This document shows, one piece after another, positions 14,920-22,193 of a stretch of 37,500 nt of DNA; position 1 is the stretch's first letter, and every line of letters begins with the position of its first letter. This DNA comes from Rhizobiales bacterium UBA3584 (GTDB taxonomy: Bacteria; Pseudomonadota; Alphaproteobacteria; Rhizobiales; Devosiaceae). The notes beneath the pieces were generated by a model that saw only the letters and a list, made by a program, of their open reading frames with translations, searched no databases and was not told the DNA's origin. The DNA is taken from contig DFMV01000031.1 of NCBI GenBank assembly GCA_002375765.1, positions 20,515 through 58,014 on the forward strand. The letters run 5' to 3'. The position numbers were made by a program, and so were the translations under genes.

Positions 14920-16497
14920 TTATTCGAAGACCACGCCCGTCATGGAGGGCTGGTTTTCCGGATGCACGGCAAGGGTCATGTCGTCGCGCATTGCATAGGC
15001 CAGGACCTGATTGTGGACCGGGATGAAGACACGATCTTCCTGAACCTGAGCCCAGATGTCGGCGATGACGGCGTTGCGGGCTTCGAGATCGGTCATGGTG
15101 CCCAGCGATTCAATCATTTCGTCGACTTCTGGGTTGGAATAAAGGCCGATATTGTACGTGCCGTAGTCCTCGCCCTTGGTGTGAACCAGGTCGTTGAAGT
15201 TATAGGCGGAATCGAAGGTGGGAACGCCCCAGCCCAGGAGATAGAAGTCCGTCTCGCTGTTGAGGATCAACGGCGAATGCTGGGCAATCGGGCGCGACGC
15301 CAGCGTCACGTCAATGCCGATCTGGCCGAGCATGCCCACAAAGGCCTGCGAAATGGCTTCGTCGTTGACGTAACGGTCGTTGGGAGTATCGAGAGTGACC
15401 GAGAAGCCATCGGGATAGCCGGCTTCGGCCATCAGCTCGTTGGCACGCTCGACATCAACCTCCGGGCAGGCATCAAGCTCTTCGGTCCAGCCGTTCACGA
15501 ACGGAGGCATGTTGACGCAAGTGGGCAGCGACTGACCGCGCATCACCACCTGACGAATGGCCTCGCGGTCGATGACCAGCGACATGGCTTCGCGCACCAA
15601 GGGGTTGGCGAAGGGGTTTTCGTCGGTGATGTTGGAGCTGATGAGCGGCTCGTCATCCATTGCGTAACCGAAATAGATGGTGCGGTTTTCAGGGCCGGTC
15701 TCGACCTTGATACCATCGGTGCCGGCAAGACGCTCGATATCCTGTACGGGAACGTCCTGAACCAGATCGACCTCGCCCGAGAGCAGCGCGGCGACGCGGG
15801 TCGCGTTGTCGGAGATCGGGGTGTAGATGATTTCAGTGACCGCCGGAGCGTCGCCCCACCAGTTTTCATTGACGGTCAGAACCGAGCGGACGTCGGGATC
15901 ACGTTCGGCGAGGACGTAGGGGCCCGTGCCGTTGGTGTTGCGGACCGCGAAGTTTTCCTCGCCAGCGGCAAAATCCTGGACTTCCTGAAGGTCGTTTGCT
16001 TCCGACCAGCCCTTGTCCATGATGAAGGTGTTGGTGATGTTGTTGGGATAGAGCGGGGAAGGCCCGGCCATCTGGAATTCGACCGTGTAGTCGTCAACCG
16101 CGGACACGCTTTCGACGTCGGCATGGAGCTGACGCATGTTGGAATTTTCGGACTTGGCCCGCTCGATGGAGAAAACCACGTCTTCGGCGGTGAACTCTTC
16201 GCCGCCGTGGAAGGTCACGCCCTCACGCAACTCGAAGACCCAAACGGTCTCGTCGCCTTCCTTGACGTACCAGTCGGTCGCAAGGCGCGCCTGAAGATTG
16301 CCTTCAACATCGCGATCGAGAAGCGTCTCGTAGATGTGGTGATTGAAGGTGTGAGTCACGCCCTGGTTCTGCGAGTGCGGATCAAGCGTGAGTGCATCGG
16401 ACTGACGGGCCCAGCGCAGCGTTTCAGCGCTGGCCGCGCCAACAAGCATGGTGGTGGCAAAAAGAGCCGCCGCGATGCCGGTGAGCGTGTTTCGCAT
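14920..16497 (-). CDS. Peptide-type ABC transporter substrate-binding protein (SBP family 5)
   Basis: A 525-residue periplasmic protein with a signal peptide ending in SASA-like ASA (about residue 24). The mature part begins ETLRWARQSDALTLDPHSQN and contains the family-5 landmarks FELREGVTFHGGEEFTAEDV, NGTGPYVL and FGYAMDDEP; a pair of Cys (in LPTCVN and LDACPE) could form a disulfide. It would deliver the substrate to the downstream permease complex. I chose the ATG at 16497, which follows AAGGGGATAAACTCGAT; a longer form starting upstream would cross the leader hairpin. The substrate class is probably peptides or peptide-like compounds. Confidence 0.93.
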   Translation of the reverse strand: MRNTLTGIAAALFATTMLVGAASAETLRWARQSDALTLDPHSQNQGVTHTFNHHIYETLLDRDVEGNLQARLATDWYVKEGDETVWVFELREGVTFHGGEEFTAEDVVFSIERAKSENSNMRQLHADVESVSAVDDYTVEFQMAGPSPLYPNNITNTFIMDKGWSEANDLQEVQDFAAGEENFAVRNTNGTGPYVLAERDPDVRSVLTVNENWWGDAPAVTEIIYTPISDNATRVAALLSGEVDLVQDVPVQDIERLAGTDGIKVETGPENRTIYFGYAMDDEPLISSNITDENPFANPLVREAMSLVIDREAIRQVVMRGQSLPTCVNMPPFVNGWTEELDACPEVDVERANELMAEAGYPDGFSVTLDTPNDRYVNDEAISQAFVGMLGQIGIDVTLASRPIAQHSPLILNSETDFYLLGWGVPTFDSAYNFNDLVHTKGEDYGTYNIGLYSNPEVDEMIESLGTMTDLEARNAVIADIWAQVQEDRVFIPVHNQVLAYAMRDDMTLAVHPENQPSMTGVVFE

Positions 16498-16526
16498 ATC
16501 GAGTTTATCCCCTTGACAAAAATTAC

Positions 16527-16562
16527 CCGCCATCGGCGCCCTTTGCCAGGCGCCGATGGCGG
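16527..16562 (-). promoter_or_regulatory. Terminator-like hairpin in the leader of the peptide-binding protein gene
   Basis: CCGCCATCGGCGCC and GGCGCCGATGGCGG form a perfect 14-bp stem with an 8-base loop. On the minus strand it is followed by GTAATTTTTG and lies about 15 bases before the Shine-Dalgarno sequence. It could be an attenuator or a translation-modulating structure. Confidence 0.65.
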
Positions 16563-16653
16563 AAGCCATCATCCAGAAAACGCCCCCGCCTGTTGGGCCG
16601 GAACGAGATACTGACTTGGGGGTCGAATATGTCGAAACGGCACGGTCAGACGA

Positions 16654-16701
16654 TTAAGCTCTTTCTGTTGATCGATGTGCAGGGATTATCTTTTTTTGCA
16701 T
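16654..16701 (-). CDS. Possible 15-residue leader peptide upstream of the peptide-binding protein
   Basis: A mini-ORF reads MQKKIIPAHRSTERA and ends in TAA. Its ATG is preceded six bases upstream by GGGAGGG, a better ribosome-binding site than that of the downstream gene. It lies between the predicted promoter and the terminator-like hairpin, as expected of an attenuation leader, but it has no run of a single regulatory codon. It is either a real leader peptide or a chance ORF. Confidence 0.35.
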   Translation of the reverse strand: MQKKIIPAHRSTERA

Positions 16702-16833
16702 GACGATCCCTCCCTGCGACTTGGGGCCAGCACCGCGTGGGCGTTTGAGACCCAGGCGGTGCGCGCCGAAGCCGCAACAAAGCGTCTTTTGTTTGATCGC
16801 GCAATGGGTATGTGGGCGACGTTTACGTCAGAT

Positions 16834-16862
16834 ATACTGTCCTTTTTTGACTATCCGGTCAA
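16834..16862 (-). promoter_or_regulatory. Predicted sigma-70-type promoter of the peptide ABC operon
   Basis: TTGACC (16857-16862) and CAGTAT (16834-16839) are separated by 17 bases on the minus strand in an AT-rich stretch. It implies a leader of about 330 bases before the binding-protein gene. The rest of the 569-base gap (16498-17066) holds only the mini-ORF and the hairpin. Confidence 0.5.
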
Positions 16863-17066
16863 AAAACTGCCGAATTCCGGGCAACTCCGGCGTACTTGCC
16901 GGTACTACCTGCTGAAAATATTGGCAAAAAAATTTTTGTGCACGATTGCTGGACAGCCTTCTCACCCATGGAAGTGGCGCCGAATACGCCTGAATCACGG
17001 CAACTGGGTGAGTGCCGCCCAAGAGTGGAAATCCGAACGAAATACCCGGTGGGCCGCAGCGCTGTG

Positions 17067-17414
17067 TCAGCCTGCGGGAGGCTCCCACAATTCGATTGGG
17101 TTGCCTTCGGGGTCGTGGATGCGGGCGAAACGGCCGGTTTCGGGGGTGTCCCACTCGGCGCGGGTTTCGACCGCGATGCCGGCCTCTTTCAGATCAGCCA
17201 TCAGGGCCGAAAGGTCATCGACGCGGAAATTGATCATCCACTGCTTGTCGGACGGGAAATAATCGGTTTCGCGCTTGAAGGGAGCAAAGACGGTCATTCC
17301 GGCCTCCTGCTCCCAGAAGCCGGGAACGCCGAGATGGGTTTCATACCATTTCGCCAGCGCCTCGGTATCACCAGAGCGAAAGAATACGCCGCCTATGCCT
17401 GTTGCCTGCGCCAT
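17067..17414 (-). CDS. VOC-family protein, glyoxalase-like
   Basis: A 115-residue VOC protein. It begins with MAQATGIGGVFFRSGDTEAL, then AKWYETHLGVPGFWEQ, and ends with GRFARIHDPEGNPIELWEPP, the usual C-terminal strand with its metal-ligand Glu. The middle stretch KQWMINFRVDDLSALMADLK starts the second beta-alpha-beta-beta-beta module. The ATG at 17414 follows GGGGAGG by six bases; an upstream start is in frame but has no ribosome site. It is divergent from the Rrf2 regulator, whose possible operator lies in the 128-base gap. The substrate is unknown. Confidence 0.88.
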   Translation of the reverse strand: MAQATGIGGVFFRSGDTEALAKWYETHLGVPGFWEQEAGMTVFAPFKRETDYFPSDKQWMINFRVDDLSALMADLKEAGIAVETRAEWDTPETGRFARIHDPEGNPIELWEPPAG

Positions 17415-17495
17415 GTCCAGCCTCCCCGCCATCGGTCGATATTGGGATACGTCCTGGGGAGAAAGGTCAAGAGGTTGCACCCGAGGGCAAGGCCA

Positions 17496-17508
17496 ATTAT
17501 GACATAAT
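17496..17508. promoter_or_regulatory. Perfect 13-bp palindrome between the VOC and Rrf2 genes
   Basis: ATTATGACATAAT is a perfect palindrome around one base in the divergent region, 34 bases before the Rrf2 start. It is a candidate operator for autoregulation by Rrf2 and for control of the VOC gene. Confidence 0.5.
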
Positions 17509-17542
17509 CGCCTTTTATGAGGAGCGCCTGCCTCTCGTGTCG

Positions 17543-17980
17543 ATGATATCGCAAAAAGCCCGCTATGCCCTGCGCGCCCTTGTGGCGCTGACGCGCGCCG
17601 GCGAGGGCGAAAGCCTGATGATCTCGGAAATCGCCACCGGGCAGGACATTCCGAAAAAATTCCTCGAACAGATCCTGCTCGAACTCAAGCGTAACGGCGT
17701 TGTGATGTCGAAACGCGGCAAGTCGGGCGGCTATCTGCTCTTAAAGGCGCCGGCGGAGATCAGCTTCGGGGAAGTGCTGCGCATCATCGACGGCCCGATC
17801 GCCCCCCTGCCGTGCCTGTCCAAAATCGCCTATCGGCGGTGCATCGACTGCCGCAGCGAGGACGATTGCGAAATCCGGCACGTGTTTTCCAAGGTGACAG
17901 ACGCGACGCGCGCAGTGCTCGACCGCACGACGCTGGCGGACGCCATCGGGGAAGTCGATCTTCTGGAAAAAGCCAGCTAG
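17543..17980 (+). CDS. Rrf2-family transcriptional regulator
   Basis: A 145-residue winged-helix regulator of the IscR/NsrR/CymR group. The opening MISQKARYALRALVALTRAG and the recognition segment PKKFLEQILLELKRNGVVMSKRG are typical, followed by the wing GGYLLLKAP. Four cysteines (91, 100, 103 and 109) cluster in CLSKIAYRRCIDCRSEDDC; three cysteines in this region hold an iron-sulfur cluster in several family members, so redox, iron or NO sensing is plausible. I start at the ATG 17543; a GTG two codons earlier is possible. Its stop shares the tetranucleotide CTAG with the stop of the convergent nagA. Confidence 0.92.
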   Translation: MISQKARYALRALVALTRAGEGESLMISEIATGQDIPKKFLEQILLELKRNGVVMSKRGKSGGYLLLKAPAEISFGEVLRIIDGPIAPLPCLSKIAYRRCIDCRSEDDCEIRHVFSKVTDATRAVLDRTTLADAIGEVDLLEKAS

Positions 17981-19128
17981 CCGATAACCCGTTCGCCTTC
18001 GACCCAGACGCCTTCGACATCGAGCCCATCGGACAGGTGCACCATCGACGCTGTGGCGCCCGAGCCCAAATGTCCAAATGTTTCGGCGAGGCCGATCGCC
18101 TGGGCGGGGTAAAGCGAGGCCATGCGCAGGACCTCGTCGAGATCGACGCCGATGGTCTTGTGCATATAGGAAATGGCATCGATCATGGTGAGGTCGGCAC
18201 CAGCCAGCGTGCCATCGGCCAGCCGCAGAGCGCCGTCGGCGCGGATGATCTCGCGGCCGTTGAGCGTGAAGCCGGTCATGTCGGTCCCCATGGGGGACAT
18301 GGCGTCGGTGACGAGAAAGATCTTACCCGGACCGGTCTTGGCGCGCAGGGCAATCGCGATGGTTGCCGGGTCGACATGGATGCCATCGGCGATCAGGCCG
18401 GCCCAGACGCCATTGGCGAGCGCCGCTCCGACAAGGCCGGGCTCGCGATTGCCGAGTTGGCTCATGGCGTTGAACAGATGGGTGACCATGGATGCCCCCG
18501 CCTCAAAGGCCAGCACCGCGCCGGCGATGCCGGTATCTGAATGGCCCACGGAAACGGTGCCCCCAGCCTGGACCAGCCGTGCGATCTGATCGGGACCGAC
18601 GGACTCTACGGCGATGGTGGTCAGCAGCGCCGGCATGGCGTGGCGGGCCGCGGCAAGTGCCTGCAGGTCTGCTTCGTCCATGGGGCGGATGAAGGCGGGA
18701 TTGTGGGCGCCCTTGCGAGCGACCGACAAATGCGGGCCTTCGATGTGCAGGCCGACAAATCCCGGAACTTTTTGTGCATGCGCGGCGATGCCCGCATCGA
18801 GCGCGGAGCGGGTGACCTGGCGTGTGTCGGTGACGAGGGTAGGCAGGAGCGCGGTGGTCCCGAACTGGAAGTTCGCAGCACAAAGCCGGCGCAGGCCCTC
18901 GACGCTGCGATCTTCGTTAAACAGCACGCCGCCCGCGCCATTGACCTGAAGATCGACAAAGCCGGGCACCAGCATGCCATGGCCAAGATCGATTTCGGTG
19001 GTGCCGGCAGGAACGTCCGAAGGGTGGACGAGGGCTTTGACGCGGCCGTCTTGGACCAGCACGACCCGTCCCTCGTGCCAGGTGCGGCCGTCAAAGATCC
19101 TGGGAGCCGAGAGCGAAAACATGGTCAT
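17977..19128 (-). CDS. nagA: N-acetylglucosamine-6-phosphate deacetylase NagA
   Basis: A 383-residue amidohydrolase-superfamily enzyme that deacetylates GlcNAc-6-phosphate to glucosamine-6-phosphate. Motifs are GFVDLQVNG (57-64), HIEGPH (128-133, metal-ligand Glu130), GHSDTG (195-200, His196), VTHLFNAM (215-222, His217) and the catalytic Asp275 in VTDAM. The length agrees with the family. It is the last gene of gntR-nagB-II-nagA; its ATG overlaps the end of the upstream SIS gene by four bases. It supplies the substrate for the SIS deaminase and can process the product of the MurQ-like enzyme encoded on the other arm. Confidence 0.94.
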   Translation of the reverse strand: MTMFSLSAPRIFDGRTWHEGRVVLVQDGRVKALVHPSDVPAGTTEIDLGHGMLVPGFVDLQVNGAGGVLFNEDRSVEGLRRLCAANFQFGTTALLPTLVTDTRQVTRSALDAGIAAHAQKVPGFVGLHIEGPHLSVARKGAHNPAFIRPMDEADLQALAAARHAMPALLTTIAVESVGPDQIARLVQAGGTVSVGHSDTGIAGAVLAFEAGASMVTHLFNAMSQLGNREPGLVGAALANGVWAGLIADGIHVDPATIAIALRAKTGPGKIFLVTDAMSPMGTDMTGFTLNGREIIRADGALRLADGTLAGADLTMIDAISYMHKTIGVDLDEVLRMASLYPAQAIGLAETFGHLGSGATASMVHLSDGLDVEGVWVEGERVIG

Positions 19129-20150
19129 AGGGTCGATGTTACCTTGCGCAGATGCGGGGGTTCGTCGGGGTTGAACCCGCGATGGCGGGCCAGCGCTTCG
19201 ATAAAGCCGTAAAACGAGATGACCAGGGCGATGGGATCGGTCAGCGGATGACCGGTGCGCGCGACAGGCAGCGCGATGCCCGAACCGGGCCGAGGATCAG
19301 TGACAAAGACCGAGCCGCCCTGCCCGGCCAGCCGGGCGCAGGTTTCCAGAATCGAGGAACGGGCCTTGTCGTCGGCACTGAGGGCGAGAACCGGAAAACC
19401 CTTCTGGACGATGGCGGCGGGGCCGTGCAGCACTTCGGCTGTGGAATAGGCCTCGGCATGCAGGCCCGAGGTTTCCTTGAACTTGAGCGCCGCCTCATGG
19501 GCGATTGCCGCGCCGGGACCGCGGCCGAGCACATAGAGCGAACTGGCGTTTGCCGTCGCTTCGACCAGAGGCGACCAGTCGCAGGCAAGGGCATTCTCCA
19601 GCGCTTGGGGGAGAGAATCGAGCGCATCGAGAAGGGTCTTGTCACCTGTCCAGCCGGCAACGAGAGCCAGCCCGGCCACCGCCGAGGTGACGAAGGTCTT
19701 TGTGGCGGCGACCGATTGTTCCTCGCCGGCGCAGATGTCGATGACATGATGGGCGGCTTCGGCGAGCGGCGAGGCCGGGGTGTTGGTGATGGCGATGGCT
19801 GTCGCGCCCGAGCGGGAGGCGCTTTGCAGCATGGAGACGATATCGGGGCTTTTGCCCGACTGGGAGATGCCGATGGCGGCGGCGCGGTCGAGCTTGAGAT
19901 CGACGCCGTAGATCGAGGCGATGGAGGGGCCAACGGAGGCGACGGGAACACCGGTGGACAGCTCGCAGGCATATTTGAAAAAATTCGCCGCGTGATCGGA
20001 CGAGCCACGGGCGATGGTGATGATGAGGCGCGGATCGGCATCGGCAAGGGCCTTTGCCGCGGCGTCGAGCGCCGGACGCCCCTCGCCGAGCAGACGGGCC
20101 ACGGCGGCAGGGATTTCGGCGATTTCGCGCTTCATGTGTGTCTGGGTCAT
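19125..20150 (-). CDS. SIS-domain glucosamine-6-phosphate deaminase, NagB-II/AgaS type
   Basis: A 341-residue protein with two SIS domains, equal to the isomerase half of GlmS without the glutaminase domain. Landmarks include ARGSSDHAANFFKY, SQSGKSPDIVSMLQSA, EQSVAATKTFVTSAVAG and LGRGPGAAIAHEAALKFKET with SGLHAEAYSTAEVLHGP in the second domain. Such proteins convert glucosamine-6-phosphate to fructose-6-phosphate and ammonia (NagB-II), or the galactosamine analogue (AgaS). The neighbouring nagA and gntR favour the glucosamine reaction. The ATG at 20150 follows AGGAA; it overlaps nagA by four bases and lies 33 bases after gntR. Confidence 0.9.
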   Translation of the reverse strand: MTQTHMKREIAEIPAAVARLLGEGRPALDAAAKALADADPRLIITIARGSSDHAANFFKYACELSTGVPVASVGPSIASIYGVDLKLDRAAAIGISQSGKSPDIVSMLQSASRSGATAIAITNTPASPLAEAAHHVIDICAGEEQSVAATKTFVTSAVAGLALVAGWTGDKTLLDALDSLPQALENALACDWSPLVEATANASSLYVLGRGPGAAIAHEAALKFKETSGLHAEAYSTAEVLHGPAAIVQKGFPVLALSADDKARSSILETCARLAGQGGSVFVTDPRPGSGIALPVARTGHPLTDPIALVISFYGFIEALARHRGFNPDEPPHLRKVTSTL

Positions 20151-20183
20151 GCCGGGTGTTCCTAACTTCTTGCTTTGTCGCGC

Positions 20184-20939
20184 TCAGGCTTGCAGGCGCA
20201 ATTCGGCGACGAAATCATAGGCGTCGCCGCGATAGATGGAGCGGGTGAATTCAACGATCCGCCCGGAGGGCAGATATGAGGTGCGCTCGATACGCAGGCT
20301 GGCAGCGCCGGGGGCGACATCGAGCAGTTCGGCGTCATGCCTGCCCAGGTTGACCGCGGCTATGCGCTGGATGGCGCGCACCGGACGATTGCCCGTCTCG
20401 TCGAGCTTGGCGTAAAGCGAATTTTCGATGGCATCGGGGTCGGGAAGCACCGAGGCGGCGAGCGAGGCGCGCTCGATGGCCAGGGGATTGCCGTTGGCAA
20501 TCCGAAGCCGGGCGATGCGGGCGACTTTTTCGCCGGCGCCAAGGCCCAAAATGACGGTTTCCTCGTTGGAGGGGTCGTAAAGGCCGCGATCAAGCCATTG
20601 CGAACTCAGTGTCATGCCGCGGCGCGCCATATCCTCTGTGAACGAGGTGAGGCTGGAGAGCGATTGTTCGACCCGCTGGACTGTGGGGGCAACGAAGGTG
20701 CCCGACCCGTGGCGCTGGATCAGAATGCCGTCGGCCACCAGATGCTGGACCGCCTTGCGCACGGTGACCCTGGAGATTTCAGCGGTGGCGGCGATGTCAC
20801 GCTCCGAGGGCAGCGCATCGCCGGGGTTGATGAGGCCGGTCCTGACCGCCTCCTCGATCGACCGCCGCAAGCGCATGTATAGCGGCCCGCCACCCCCGCC
20901 GGCGGTCTGCCTGAAAATGTCCTCGATGGTGGCACTCAT
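20184..20939 (-). CDS. GntR-family regulator, HutC subfamily (UTRA domain)
   Basis: A 251-residue regulator with an N-terminal winged-helix domain (PLYMRLRRSIEEAVRTGLI, ALPSERDIAATAEISRVTVR, GILIQRHGSGTFV) at about residues 18-85 and a UTRA ligand-binding domain from about 100 to the end (including IERASLAASVLPDP and RIVEFTRSIYRGDAYDFVAE). HutC-type regulators bind sugar phosphates such as GlcNAc-6-P or GlcN-6-P in NagR/DasR relatives, so it probably represses the amino-sugar genes on both arms. The ATG at 20939 follows GAGGAG by seven bases. An upstream in-frame extension would run through the promoter region. Confidence 0.92.
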   Translation of the reverse strand: MSATIEDIFRQTAGGGGGPLYMRLRRSIEEAVRTGLINPGDALPSERDIAATAEISRVTVRKAVQHLVADGILIQRHGSGTFVAPTVQRVEQSLSSLTSFTEDMARRGMTLSSQWLDRGLYDPSNEETVILGLGAGEKVARIARLRIANGNPLAIERASLAASVLPDPDAIENSLYAKLDETGNRPVRAIQRIAAVNLGRHDAELLDVAPGAASLRIERTSYLPSGRIVEFTRSIYRGDAYDFVAELRLQA

Positions 20940-20987
20940 CGGACCGCTCCTCGTCCGGCCCAACGCCGGGCACCCCTCTTCGCGGCT

Positions 20988-21015
20988 ATAATACCAATAA
21001 TAGACCATTGGCCAA
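20988..21015 (-). promoter_or_regulatory. gntR promoter with candidate operator in the spacer (site A)
   Basis: On the minus strand, TTGGCC (21010-21015) is followed 16 bases later by TATTAT (20988-20993). The spacer plus -10 reads TGGTCTATTATTGGTATTAT, which matches site B at 21127-21146 in 16 of 20 positions by direct count. An inverted CCAAT/ATTGG pair is also present here. It is likely the binding site of the GntR regulator. Confidence 0.6.
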
Positions 21016-21118
21016 GCTGGAAGACCGGAAATTTCGTAAAAAGTCAGAAACTCCCAAATTTCTGGACAATTCCGGAGGCACATATCCGTTGCTCACGACA
21101 ATTTCGTAACACCCCCAC

Positions 21119-21146
21119 TGGACAAGTGGTATTTTTTTGGCATTAT
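21119..21146 (+). promoter_or_regulatory. murQ operon promoter with candidate operator in the spacer (site B)
   Basis: TGGACA (21119-21124) and CATTAT (21141-21146) are separated by 16 bases. The spacer and -10 read TGGTATTTTTTTGGCATTAT, the counterpart of site A in the same relative position. A repressor bound here would cover the promoter. Confidence 0.55.
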
Positions 21147-21168
21147 CGAGGGAACAGGAGGATTGTGC

Positions 21169-21225
21169 ATGCCACGAAGGGGCGACATGCTGATCGGAAC
21201 GATTGCGCACAGGCGGAAGCCGTGA
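21169..21225 (+). CDS. Possible 18-residue leader ORF coupled to the MurQ-like gene
   Basis: The mini-ORF reads MPRRGDMLIGTIAHRRKP. Its ATG has an excellent ribosome site, AGGAGG seven bases upstream. Its TGA overlaps the GTG that I take as the start of the MurQ-like gene (GTGA). Ribosomes may load here and reinitiate downstream. The downstream gene could otherwise start at a GTG at 21165, but that is only three bases from the same AGGAGG and would add a non-conserved extension. Confidence 0.4.
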   Translation: MPRRGDMLIGTIAHRRKP

Positions 21226-22124
21226 GCGCGCCCGTTGCCACCGAACATTCCGATCCGCGTTTTACCGGCCTCGACGGCTGGGACGACGCCGCCATTCTTT
21301 CCGCCCTGCTCGACGGCCAGAAGCGCGGCCTCGACGCTGTGACCGCCGCCATTCCAGACATTGCCAAAGCCGCAGCCATGGGCGTTCAAGCGCTGCAGGC
21401 GGGCGGGCGACTGATCTATGTCGGCGCCGGCAGTCCGGGGCTGATCGCGCTTGGCGATGCGCTGGAAATTCCCCAGACTTACGGCATTGCCCGCGATCGC
21501 ATCGAAATCGTGATGGCTGGCGGACTGGCGATGACCCAGGAACTTCTTGGCGGGCCGGAAGACGATGCCGGGCTGGGGGAGGCCGATCTTGGCGCGCTCG
21601 GTATCGGGCCCAACGATTGCGCCATCTGCATTTCGGCGAGCGGGACGACGCGATATACCGTTGCCGCCTTGCGAGCGGCCAGGAGCGCGGGTGCGAGGAC
21701 GGTCGGTATTGCCGGAAATGGCGGCGCGCCGCTGCTACTTGAAGCCGACGTGGCAATCCTTCTGGCCACGGGCGCGGAAGTGATTTCCGGCTCGACGCGG
21801 ATGGCGGCGGGCACCGCACAAAAGGCGGCGCTCAACATGCTTTCCACCCTGATCGGGGTCCGGATGGGGCATGTGCATGATAATTTCATGGTCAATGTCA
21901 CAGCCGATAACGACAAGCTGGTCCTCAGAGCGACCGGCATAGTGGCGCACATCGCCGGGGTTGGACCTGAGATTGCGGCGCGGGCCATGGAAACGGCAAA
22001 TAACGAGGTAAAGCCCGCGATCCTTCTGGCCGCGGGTGCAAAAGATCTGTCCGAGGCGCGGGAGTTACTCGCGCAATCGGGCGGTGTCGTACGCAAGGCG
22101 CTGGGCCTTTTGGGCCGCACATGA
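21222..22124 (+). CDS. MurQ-like N-acetylmuramic acid 6-phosphate etherase, variant
   Basis: A 300-residue SIS-domain protein of the MurQ family. MurQ cleaves the D-lactyl ether of MurNAc-6-phosphate to yield GlcNAc-6-phosphate and D-lactate. GGRLIYVGAG, DALEIPQTYG, ISASGTTRY, AEVISGSTRMAAGTAQK and NMLSTLIGVRMGHVHDNFMV align with MurQ. By hand alignment with E. coli MurQ, the two catalytic glutamates are kept (Glu82 for Glu83, Glu113 for Glu114). The usual GTSGRL phosphate-loop segment is GSPGLI here, so substrate preference may differ. The GTG start at 21222 gives the usual family length. It heads the sugar transporter operon. Confidence 0.8.
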   Translation: MSAPVATEHSDPRFTGLDGWDDAAILSALLDGQKRGLDAVTAAIPDIAKAAAMGVQALQAGGRLIYVGAGSPGLIALGDALEIPQTYGIARDRIEIVMAGGLAMTQELLGGPEDDAGLGEADLGALGIGPNDCAICISASGTTRYTVAALRAARSAGARTVGIAGNGGAPLLLEADVAILLATGAEVISGSTRMAAGTAQKAALNMLSTLIGVRMGHVHDNFMVNVTADNDKLVLRATGIVAHIAGVGPEIAARAMETANNEVKPAILLAAGAKDLSEARELLAQSGGVVRKALGLLGRT

Positions 22125-22145
22125 GCCTTGTCCGACGAGGGAACG

Positions 22146-22170
22146 CCCGTCCGGAGCTTTTCCGGACGGG
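22146..22170 (+). other. Stem-loop between the MurQ-like gene and the sugar-binding protein gene
   Basis: CCCGTCCGGA and TCCGGACGGG form a perfect 10-bp stem with a 5-base loop. No T-run follows, so it is more likely an mRNA processing or stability element than a terminator. Confidence 0.5.
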
Positions 22171-22193
22171 GTCAACAAAGAAGAGGAACCATC

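Noticed and set aside
14962..16614. 550-codon open frame on the plus strand opposite the peptide-binding protein gene
   Set aside because: It is the antisense shadow of a well supported gene in GC-rich DNA; the translation has no recognisable domain and no ribosome site.
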